IMG/VR virus record: IMGVR_UViG_3300013111_000216
Span: 1-51,297 of that record
DNA length: 51,297 nt
Reading direction: 5' to 3' (one strand)
From: a virus
The position numbers were made by a program, and so were the translations under genes. Below the pieces are notes generated by a model. It made no database searches. It worked only from the letters and a program-made list of their open reading frames with translations, and was not told the origin of the DNA. Below, in pieces: positions 39,817 through 46,908 of the stretch; the stretch's first letter is position 1, and every line of letters starts with the position of its first letter.

Positions 39817-40041
39817 ATGGCACTTGGCGTAGTTGACATACTCAACGTGATCAAACACACGAAGAAACCAAAACGAGTAACCGCCGCCCCCTGGGAGCAC
39901 TCCCGTCGGGCGATACTCAAATCCTTTGTCGAATTACTCGAAGAAAAACGAGTAACCATCCCGGCTGACGCCCTCTCGTTGCCCGAGGATGAAGAAACAG
40001 AAGAGGGAGAAGAAAAGAAGGAGGACGAATCCAATGGATAA
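39817..40041 (+). CDS. Hypothetical protein, 74 aa
   Basis: Not recognised. Begins MALGVVDILNVIKHTKKPKR, a helical middle (HSRRAILKSFVELLEEKRV) and a very acidic tail (EETEEGEEKKEDES). AAGGAG precedes the ATG, and the 3' end overlaps the SSB-like gene start. An acidic tail is common in partners of SSB proteins. Confidence 0.68.
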   Translation: MALGVVDILNVIKHTKKPKRVTAAPWEHSRRAILKSFVELLEEKRVTIPADALSLPEDEETEEGEEKKEDESNG

Positions 40042-40534
40042 TGACTTTGGATTCCTCGATGATCGAATGGATGACGTTCCGGAGCCAACCCTGCTCCCGG
40101 TCGGTACTGAGTGCAAGATCAAGATTGCCGCTATGTACGTTGGCCGGGGCAGGAACTCTGGAAAGCCCTACGTTCGTGCTTCCTTCGTCGTCACCGACGG
40201 CGATCTGAAAAACGAAGAGGGTGAAGCAATCCTCCCTGTGGCTATTCCGATGATGTCTAGCTTCATCAGTCAGCCTGCAGATGAGGATGATGAAAACACC
40301 GCGATGAACAAGAAGATGCGGTGGAAGGGTTTCCTCAGTACCTTTGGCCTGTTGGAAGATTTCGGCAATCGTGGGTTCACTACAGTGACCGACGAAAACG
40401 AGACAGTATTTCTCTGTTGGGCCGATACTGCCGAGAAGGTCGAGGGTTACGAAGCCTGGGCGACGGTGGATCAAGAGGTTGGCGAAGACGGTGTTACTCG
40501 TAACACTATCAAAGCTTACACCTCAAAAGCCTGA
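40034..40534 (+). CDS. SSB-like protein (DUF669-type), 166 aa
   Basis: ATG 40034 follows AAGGAGG; an earlier in-frame start was rejected. Begins MDNDFGFLDDRMDDVPEPTL. Next come beta strands of an OB-like fold (GTECKIKIAAMYVGRGRNSG, YVRASFVVTDGDLKNEEGEA) and an acidic helix. The sequence ends with VEGYEAWATVDQEVGEDGVT. Proteins of this type sit next to Sak4-like ATPases in many phages and bind single-stranded DNA during replication and annealing. No acidic C-terminal tip typical of host SSB is present. Confidence 0.7.
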   Translation: MDNDFGFLDDRMDDVPEPTLLPVGTECKIKIAAMYVGRGRNSGKPYVRASFVVTDGDLKNEEGEAILPVAIPMMSSFISQPADEDDENTAMNKKMRWKGFLSTFGLLEDFGNRGFTTVTDENETVFLCWADTAEKVEGYEAWATVDQEVGEDGVTRNTIKAYTSKA

Positions 40535-40544
40535 TCTGCCTCAG

Positions 40545-40577
40545 GGGAAGCTGAGTCCACACACTTGGCTTCCCCAA
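40545..40577 (+). terminator. Hairpin after SSB-like gene
   Basis: GGGGAAGC and GCTTCCCC form an 8-bp stem around a loop of about 15 bases. No T run follows, so it may stabilise the transcript or pause polymerase rather than terminate. Confidence 0.45.
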
Positions 40578-40582
40578 CTTCT

Positions 40583-40597
40583 GTTCCATTTTGTAAC
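40583..40597. promoter_or_regulatory. Dispersed palindrome site 9, GTTCCATTTTGTAAC
   Basis: Matches GTTMCA-N3-TGKAAC. Lies 15 bp ahead of the next ATG. Confidence 0.72.
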
Positions 40598-40612
40598 ACT
40601 AGTGGATAATAA

Positions 40613-40972
40613 ATGAACAAGAATCCCCGCCACAGGGCATCTACACCAGCCGTCAGGTTGGCCTTCGATCTCTCCGAAGAGATGTATAACGACCTCAGAG
40701 ACCACGTACCGAAAGGTTTCACACGTAAGATATTCCTTCATGTGATTGATAAAGTAATCTTGACAATCAAGAACGAAGGCGATGTAGGGTTAACCACCCT
40801 CTACAACGGCCACTTCGATATTAACACCACTAAATGTTATGTCGAAGAGCGAACCAAGCTCGTCGGGTTGATGCAAAAGGTAGCGGAAGAAATACCTGAC
40901 GGCAAAGCCAAGGACGATCTTCATTCGCTGTTCGGGATACTGTTAAAAATGGAGGGCGTTGATGAAGCTTGA
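40613..40972 (+). CDS. Hypothetical protein, 119 aa
   Basis: Not recognised. Basic start (NKNPRHRASTPAVRLAFDLS) followed by helical segments (EEMYNDLRDHVPKGFTRKIF, TKLVGLMQKVAEEIPDGKAK). The early part recalls ribbon-helix-helix or small DNA-binding proteins but no clear motif is visible. Overlaps the next gene by 11 bases. Confidence 0.68.
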   Translation: MNKNPRHRASTPAVRLAFDLSEEMYNDLRDHVPKGFTRKIFLHVIDKVILTIKNEGDVGLTTLYNGHFDINTTKCYVEERTKLVGLMQKVAEEIPDGKAKDDLHSLFGILLKMEGVDEA

Positions 40973-41234
40973 GGGAATGAGAAACTCTATTTGTGATCTA
41001 ACCCCTGCGACCGCAATCGCCATTATTCTCGAACAAAGACGCGAGCGCATGGAGTTTACAATAGCCACATCAAAACGCAACTACACCAAAGCGCAGAAGA
41101 CGCGCATCAACAAGTCTGTCAAGAAAAAGGAAGCCTTCCGGGATCTAGCTGCTTCCCTTGATGAAGATAAACTACGTGAACTGTTAAAGAAAAGATTCGG
41201 AGACGACAGTGTTCCAGAAGCCAACGCGGACTGA
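40962..41234 (+). CDS. Hypothetical basic protein, 90 aa
   Basis: Not recognised. Helical, Lys/Arg-rich (RKSNYTKAQ-like stretch ATSKRNYTKAQKTRINKSVK), and a C-terminal helix (DLAASLDEDKLRELLKKRFG). ATG at 40962 after GGAGG; TTG one codon earlier was rejected. Overlaps the methyltransferase gene by 26 bases. Confidence 0.68.
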   Translation: MKLEGMRNSICDLTPATAIAIILEQRRERMEFTIATSKRNYTKAQKTRINKSVKKKEAFRDLAASLDEDKLRELLKKRFGDDSVPEANAD

Positions 41235-42564
41235 TACGATTGAAAGAAAAACAATCTTTGTGGGGGAACGTGCTAGACAGGATATCGAAGATAAGGAATT
41301 ACAAAACTTGGTTAAGTCCATCAGATCGGTCGGATTGATCGAGCCGTTGGCTGTAGTGGAAGGAGGCCCAGATGGCCACAAATATACCCTTCTGGCTGGA
41401 GGCAGGAGGATCATCGCTTGCGACAAACTCGACTACGACGAGATACCAGTTAACATATACCCGAAAGATATCGACGAAGAACAGCGACAAACCATCGAGC
41501 TCCACGAAAACCTGCACCGCGTTGACCTATCGTGGGCCGAAGAAAAACTTATCAAAGCCAAGATCCACGAGCTACAGCTCAAGGTCAAGGGGAAAAAATC
41601 TGCCACCAATCCCGAGGGTGCGTCAATGGCAGAGACGGCGAAGGAGCTGAAGACCTCCAAAGCCGACGTCTCCCGTGCCGTGCAAATGGCCGAGGCGTTG
41701 AAGGCCCACCCTGAGTTGGCCAAAGCTAAGACCGAGAAGCAGGCTCGGCAGATGTTGGATCGTATGGAACGTGAGGTTCGTGCCAAGAAGATTGCACAGG
41801 AGGTTAAGGAAGAATCCTCTGCGGGCGGCAAGTTCAAGAAGATGGTTATCTCGTCCTACGTCACCGGGAACGCCCTCGAAGGGTTATCCCACGTCGCAGA
41901 GAACACTGCTGACTTGATGCTTATTGACCCTCCGTATGTGATCGACTTTGCCAAACGCCGCGACGAGACCCGCAACCATGATATTGACTACACTGAGTGG
42001 GCTCACGACGATATGCTACAGAATATACCCGCCGTCCTTGCGTATGCCAGCAAGATACTCAAGCCGGAGGGTTGGCTAATACTATGGTTCGCCACAACTT
42101 ATCAACAATTCCTATACGATATGCTCGGTAAGTTCAAATTCGCTGCGAATACAATGCCGGCGATCTGGTACAAAGGAGGTCAAGGTGAAACTATGCGCCC
42201 TGACATGGCCCTCGCACCAACCTACGAGCCTTTCATCTATGCGCGCCACGCTGGTGCGAAGGCAAAGTTGGTTAAGAAGGGCCGCTCGTGTGTCTTCCAC
42301 TTCAAACCTGTTCCACCAGCGAAGAAGATCCACGAGACCGAGAAGCCTATCGAACTCATGGAGGAAATCATCGCGACTTTCTCCGGAGTTCACGACCGCA
42401 AAACTATCGTTTCTCCTTTTCTTGGCTCTGGGAACGATATTCTGGCTGGAGTTAATCACGGACACCGTGTTATCGGTTGGGACCTCAGCGAGAAACAGTC
42501 TGAACTCTTCGCGGATCGCGTGATGTCCTCGATTCACCCGTTTAGGAGTTATGATGAAGGTTGA
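41209..42564 (+). CDS. ParB-domain/DNA methyltransferase fusion, 451 aa
   Basis: N-terminal ParB-like domain (residues about 1-190): ELQNLVKSIRSVGLIEPLAV, LLAGGRRIIACDKL and QTIELHENLHRVDLSWAEE, then a helix-turn-helix-like KELKTSKADVSRAVQMAEAL. C-terminal methyltransferase: DLMLIDPPYVIDFAKR (about 240, motif IV DPPY) and, later, VSPFLGSGNDILAGVNHG (about 400, motif I) in beta-class order. Such fusions are widespread in phages and probably N6-adenine or N4-cytosine enzymes. GTG 41209 follows GGAG. The target and any link with the dispersed palindromes are unknown. Confidence 0.85.
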   Translation: MFQKPTRTDTIERKTIFVGERARQDIEDKELQNLVKSIRSVGLIEPLAVVEGGPDGHKYTLLAGGRRIIACDKLDYDEIPVNIYPKDIDEEQRQTIELHENLHRVDLSWAEEKLIKAKIHELQLKVKGKKSATNPEGASMAETAKELKTSKADVSRAVQMAEALKAHPELAKAKTEKQARQMLDRMEREVRAKKIAQEVKEESSAGGKFKKMVISSYVTGNALEGLSHVAENTADLMLIDPPYVIDFAKRRDETRNHDIDYTEWAHDDMLQNIPAVLAYASKILKPEGWLILWFATTYQQFLYDMLGKFKFAANTMPAIWYKGGQGETMRPDMALAPTYEPFIYARHAGAKAKLVKKGRSCVFHFKPVPPAKKIHETEKPIELMEEIIATFSGVHDRKTIVSPFLGSGNDILAGVNHGHRVIGWDLSEKQSELFADRVMSSIHPFRSYDEG

Positions 42565-42922
42565 GTATTGGGGCTGGATACGCCGGGACGATCTCAAACA
42601 CAATAGAGACAAACTGTTCCTGTTTGGCGACAACGTGGAACAAAAAGGTCTTGGTGGTCAGGCCAAAGAGATGCGCGGTGAACCTAATGCTATAGGGGTA
42701 CCTACGAAAAAATCTCCTCATATGAGAACAGAAGCGTTCTTTTGTGATAGTGAGTATGACGACAACATACGAGCTATTGACAAAGCGTTCGAAAAGATTC
42801 TTGAACATGATAGAACCATTGTTATCCCTACAATGGGCCTAGGTACAGGATACGCAAAGCTGAAACATATGGCGCCTCGTACTTGGGAATATCTTCAAAT
42901 GCGTCTGAATGAGTTACAATGA
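42554..42922 (+). CDS. Macro-domain-like hypothetical protein, 122 aa
   Basis: KLFLFGDNVEQKGLGGQAKE followed by AIGVPTKKSPHM, then DDNIRAIDKAFEKILEHDRT and TIVIPTMGLGTGYAKL. The GLGGQA and IPTMGLGTGYA loops resemble nucleotide-binding loops of Rossmann-type macro domains. This family is common in phages and its function is unclear to me. ATG at 42554 is better spaced from AGGAG than ATG 42551. Overlaps the methyltransferase gene. Confidence 0.7.
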   Translation: MKVEYWGWIRRDDLKHNRDKLFLFGDNVEQKGLGGQAKEMRGEPNAIGVPTKKSPHMRTEAFFCDSEYDDNIRAIDKAFEKILEHDRTIVIPTMGLGTGYAKLKHMAPRTWEYLQMRLNELQ

Positions 42923-43092
42923 CTGACGAAGAACGCATCGAGCTCCTTGAAAGAAAGGTAGCAAGACTAGAAGGATACATACGGGCACGCTTTTGGCGCT
43001 ACGGCCCACCACATCTCCCAAAGGTAGAAAATGATAAAGCAAGACTACGATTCGTCGACTCAAGAGACTCTAGTGTTCGACGTCCACTGTGA
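42919..43092 (+). CDS. Small coiled-coil protein, 57 aa
   Basis: MTDEERIELLERKVARLEGY starts a short coiled coil, followed by a basic tail. ATG overlaps the previous stop (ATGA), but the gene overlaps the next one by 62 bases in another frame, so it may be a decoy. Confidence 0.42.
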   Translation: MTDEERIELLERKVARLEGYIRARFWRYGPPHLPKVENDKARLRFVDSRDSSVRRPL

Positions 43093-43237
43093 CCGTTGTA
43101 CTCACTCGAAGACATACCGAGTAGAGAGCTGGAACGTCTTAGTTGCTTTCATGGCACGGGACGACTGGTTGAACTACAAAGACGCTGACGAATGGAACCA
43201 TCACTGTTCGGAGTGTAAGAAAGAGACACTTTCATGA
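43031..43237 (+). CDS. Small Cys-rich protein, 68 aa
   Basis: CDRCTHSKTYRVESW and, at the end, HHCSECKKETLS give two CxxC pairs, a zinc ribbon. AAGGTAG precedes the ATG. The stop overlaps the polymerase ATG, so the two are coupled. Confidence 0.68.
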   Translation: MIKQDYDSSTQETLVFDVHCDRCTHSKTYRVESWNVLVAFMARDDWLNYKDADEWNHHCSECKKETLS

Positions 43238-45696
43238 ACCTAGTACCCGGTCAAGGCCCACTTGATGCACAGATCTGTTTCGTTGGTGAGGCACCCGGCC
43301 ACAAGGAAGCGGCGGTAGGTATACCATTTATCGGTCCCGCTGGTTCGCTTCTTTTCGACCAGCTAGCTCGTGCCGCCGGTATCGTGCGTAACCAGTGTTA
43401 TATCACCAACGTCGTAAAAACTCTACCCCATAAGAGCATAAGTAGCTTCGTCGATCTAAGCAAAAAGCAGGCGGTTGAATCCGACGCCTTTGTAGAATTC
43501 AAGAGTATTCTAAAAGAAGAGCTTGAACAGATACGACCAAACGTGGTTGTGGCTGTCGGTAATGTACCGCTATGGGCCTTGACAGGTTTGAAGGGGATAA
43601 CTAAGTGGCGGGGTTCTATATTGGAATCCACCCTGGTACCGGGTCTCAAGGTTATTCCAATCATCCACCCGGCGTCCGTCCTTCGGGGTATGTACAAGTG
43701 GCGCCACTACATACAACGTGATCTAGCGAGGGTCTTGTCGGAATCTGTCTCCCCTGACATCATATCTCCCAAACACGACTTGATCCTCGCTCCTGACTTC
43801 ACCACATCGATGGAGTTTCTCGAGGATTGCAAAAAGGCGAAGGAGGTGGGCTTTGATATTGAAGTCATGCACGATCACATATCCTGTTTCAGCTTCTCAA
43901 TCGACGAGCGAACAGCAATTTCTATACCTATCCAATGTAAAGCCGGGCACTACTTCGATCCTGACCAAGAGACAGCTATTATCACTACGATGGGAGATGT
44001 TCTTGAGAATCCGGACATCGAGAAGGTCATACAGAACGCAATCTTTGACTCAGGTTTTGTATACAATGATTATGGGATAGTAACCAATAATATGTTCTGT
44101 ACAATGGTGGCACATAAGATGCTCTACCCTGAGTTTGAAGCAGGGTTGGACTTCATGACCTCTGTCCTAACCGAGGTTCCATACTACAAGGACGAGGGTA
44201 AGATATGGGGTAAACTAGTATGGGAAGAACGGGACTTCTGGCGCTACTCTGCGTTGGACTCCGTAGTCCTTCTCCCCATCAAACACAAACTCGAAGCACA
44301 GTTGGACCGAGTGGGTATTCGAGATTCCTTCGATATCAGAATGGCGCAGTTGCACCCACTACACGCCATGACATTCTACGGAGTGAGGACAGATCACAAT
44401 GGGCTTCAAAACGAACGCGATAAGTTGGAGGGGCAAATCGCCCGGAACCAGCAGACCCTCGACGATCTTGTCGGACGACCTCTCAATCCAAATTCCACGA
44501 AACAGCTTCAAGACTACTTCTATAACGAACTTAATATCAAACCGTACATCAATCGAAAGACTAAGCGACCAACCACAGACGCTACGGCACTGGTGCGACT
44601 TAGCACAACTCATGGAAGAAAAGAAGCCTCAACCATCCTCGATATCCGACATGATAGAAAGTTACTGTCAACCTATTACGATGCAAAGTTAGACGACGAT
44701 GGACGTACGCGTGGTAACTACAACCCGGCCGGCACACGGTCCGGAAGGCTTTCATCATCTAAGACGATCTTTGGTACCGGTCTTAATATGCAGAATATCC
44801 CACCTGGGATGGACAGGTATCTCGTTGCAGATGATGGGTATGTTATTATCTCTATCGACCTCTCCCAAGCCGAAAACCGTGTGGTTGCATATATCGCGCC
44901 GGAGCAGAAAATGCAGGCCGCCTTTGAAAGAGGAGAGGATATTCACGCTCTCACTGCATCGGCCATTTTTAAGATACCTCCTGATCAGATAAGCGACGAA
45001 CCCGGATCTGCGCCGTTCGCTGGAGGGAAGTATTCACAAAGGTTCTGGGGAAAGAAGGGGAACCATGCGATCAACTACCACGAAGGGCACGTCACATTCG
45101 CGCTCCAGAATGAGATGCCTCAAAAAGAGGCGAAACTTATTCTTGACTCGATTCTCGCGATGTATCCGGGACTACCTAACTACTGGGCTTGGATTGAACG
45201 TGCTATCCGTTCAGACAGAACTCTTATCGACTGCTTCGACAAGAAGAGAATCTTCTGGGGAGATCCTCGCGATAACGATACGATGCGAGAGGCTTACTCA
45301 TTTATACCACAATCTACTGTGCGACAGATCATGGATAGATGGGGAATGCTCTATGTCTACAACGAGCCAGAGCTCAGCGAAGTCATCCAAATCCGCGACA
45401 AACACGACTCGATGGATCTCCTTTTCCCACTCAAGCATGGCTGGCGTTGGATCGCTGAGCGAGTATTTCTCATCACCCGTAACCTTGAGCAGCCCCTTTT
45501 CTATCGAGGAGCAGAATGGACAATACCTGCTGATGTCTCCATAGGTATGAACCTTGCCAAGAGGGATAAAGACAATCCTATGGGGCTCAAGGAGTGTACC
45601 AATTTCAAGTATGGCTCCGGTACTGGCCCTATGGCCGCTGCGTTAGAAAAAGATGCCACCGAACCACTAAAACTATTCGAAGATCTCTATGTTTGA
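43234..45696 (+). CDS. Uracil-DNA-glycosylase-like domain fused to family A DNA polymerase
   Basis: Residues 1-175 resemble family 4/5 uracil-DNA glycosylase: CFVGEAPGHKEAAVGIPFIG, then IIHPASVLRG. The N-terminal CxxC usual for the iron-sulfur cluster is absent. Then a 3'-5' exonuclease: VGFDIEV (207), QNAIFDSGFVYND and YSALD. Polymerase motif A is SIDLSQAENRV (539). Motif B is KKGNHAINYHEG, with His where pol I has the key Lys758. REAYSFIPQSTV follows, and motif C is DKHDSMD rather than HDE. This polymerase would replicate the phage genome. A similar fusion is known, to my memory, in SPO1-type phages. Confidence 0.9.
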   Translation: MNLVPGQGPLDAQICFVGEAPGHKEAAVGIPFIGPAGSLLFDQLARAAGIVRNQCYITNVVKTLPHKSISSFVDLSKKQAVESDAFVEFKSILKEELEQIRPNVVVAVGNVPLWALTGLKGITKWRGSILESTLVPGLKVIPIIHPASVLRGMYKWRHYIQRDLARVLSESVSPDIISPKHDLILAPDFTTSMEFLEDCKKAKEVGFDIEVMHDHISCFSFSIDERTAISIPIQCKAGHYFDPDQETAIITTMGDVLENPDIEKVIQNAIFDSGFVYNDYGIVTNNMFCTMVAHKMLYPEFEAGLDFMTSVLTEVPYYKDEGKIWGKLVWEERDFWRYSALDSVVLLPIKHKLEAQLDRVGIRDSFDIRMAQLHPLHAMTFYGVRTDHNGLQNERDKLEGQIARNQQTLDDLVGRPLNPNSTKQLQDYFYNELNIKPYINRKTKRPTTDATALVRLSTTHGRKEASTILDIRHDRKLLSTYYDAKLDDDGRTRGNYNPAGTRSGRLSSSKTIFGTGLNMQNIPPGMDRYLVADDGYVIISIDLSQAENRVVAYIAPEQKMQAAFERGEDIHALTASAIFKIPPDQISDEPGSAPFAGGKYSQRFWGKKGNHAINYHEGHVTFALQNEMPQKEAKLILDSILAMYPGLPNYWAWIERAIRSDRTLIDCFDKKRIFWGDPRDNDTMREAYSFIPQSTVRQIMDRWGMLYVYNEPELSEVIQIRDKHDSMDLLFPLKHGWRWIAERVFLITRNLEQPLFYRGAEWTIPADVSIGMNLAKRDKDNPMGLKECTNFKYGSGTGPMAAALEKDATEPLKLFEDLYV

Positions 45697-46891
45697 CACT
45701 CGGGTTTTACCTGATTGGATTGACAGTTATTTAGAATACGTAGAGAATACAGAACCACCTAAGCTTTTCAATAAGTGGGTAGCCATCTCTACAGTAGCCG
45801 CCGCGTTACAGCGTAAAGTATACGCTCGTTTTGGGACAGATTTGTATTTCTATCCTAATATGTATATCGTCTTAGTTGGCCCATCTGCCACGCAGAAATC
45901 AACTTCGATGAAACCAGCCCGGCGGCTACTTCAAGATATCGGCGTCCCGATAACAGCGGAGGTCATAACCCGTGAAGCCCTCATCCGAAGATTTGCTAAG
46001 ACTGAGTCTGCAGACATCAGCCCCGAATCTGTTGTCGTCATTAACCATAGTAGTCTCACCGTCCATTCCAGCGAACTCACTGTGTTTTTGGGATTCAACA
46101 ACCCTCAGTTCCTCCGGGATCTCTGTGACTTCTATGACTGTCCCAATCAGTGGCAATACGAGACTAAAACCCAAGGAGTTGACAAGCTCTCGAACATGTA
46201 CTTTAACCTTGTCGGAGCCTCTACCGCTGAATCACTTCAACAGGCTCTTTCAGCAGATGCTATCGGAGGTGGGCTTACTTCCAGAATGATCTTCATCTAC
46301 GCCGAACAGAAAGACAAAGTCGTCCCTTTCCACGAAATCACAGAAGAAGAAAAGGAGATGGAGAAAGCCCTACTAGGGGATCTCCGCTCTATCCACCGCA
46401 TGATGGGTGGTGTGCAGGTCAGTCCGGAGTTCAGAGAGTTATACACGGGCTGGAGTTTAGAAACTGAAGAAAACCCGCCGTTTCTAGATGAACGATTTCA
46501 CGGTTATAATGGCCGGCGAAGGAACCATCTGGTCAAACTCGCAGTGATATCGTCCGCCAGTCGCGGCGGGTCTCTTATCTTATCAGCAAAGGACTTCGAG
46601 CGTTCACTCAATTGGTTAGTGGATGCCGAGCGAGATATGCAACGCGCCCTTGCTGGAGTGGGACGATCTGAGCTTGCCTTCCTTATTGCTAAAGTCAGAA
46701 TGATTATCGAAAACTTCGACCGTAAAAACATCCCGCTGAAATTTACTGATATCCTTCGAAGATGTATGGATGATGCACCTGAGCCCGATCTCAGGAAGGT
46801 TGTCATAACCCTGGAACGCGTCGGGGAGATCAAAACCGAACGTATCAAAGGCTCCGCTGATTGGCGTATCGAGGTTGTTGTAAACGAGTGA
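45689..46891 (+). CDS. DUF3987-like P-loop ATPase, putative replicative helicase
   Basis: A 400-residue protein with YIVLVGPSATQKSTSMKPAR (about residues 49-68). This is a Walker A in which the Gly before Lys is Gln. HSSELTVFLGF then serves as the Walker B region and STAESLQQALSADAIGGGLT the sensor/arginine part. The pattern fits the DUF3987 ATPase family that replaces a DnaB- or gp4-type helicase in various phages. The last plus-strand gene. It overlaps the polymerase gene by 8 bases, so the pair is likely coupled. No primase domain was seen in it. Confidence 0.7.
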   Translation: MFDTRVLPDWIDSYLEYVENTEPPKLFNKWVAISTVAAALQRKVYARFGTDLYFYPNMYIVLVGPSATQKSTSMKPARRLLQDIGVPITAEVITREALIRRFAKTESADISPESVVVINHSSLTVHSSELTVFLGFNNPQFLRDLCDFYDCPNQWQYETKTQGVDKLSNMYFNLVGASTAESLQQALSADAIGGGLTSRMIFIYAEQKDKVVPFHEITEEEKEMEKALLGDLRSIHRMMGGVQVSPEFRELYTGWSLETEENPPFLDERFHGYNGRRRNHLVKLAVISSASRGGSLILSAKDFERSLNWLVDAERDMQRALAGVGRSELAFLIAKVRMIIENFDRKNIPLKFTDILRRCMDDAPEPDLRKVVITLERVGEIKTERIKGSADWRIEVVVNE

Positions 46892-46892
46892 T

Positions 46893-46907
46893 GTTACAAT
46901 ATGGAAC
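46893..46907. promoter_or_regulatory. Dispersed palindrome site 10, GTTACAATATGGAAC, at the convergence point
   Basis: Fills the 17-bp gap between the last plus-strand stop (46891) and the TAG of the giant gene (46909). It cannot be a promoter site for a neighbouring start, since both genes end here. No terminator hairpin is visible. Confidence 0.72.
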
Positions 46908-46908
46908 G

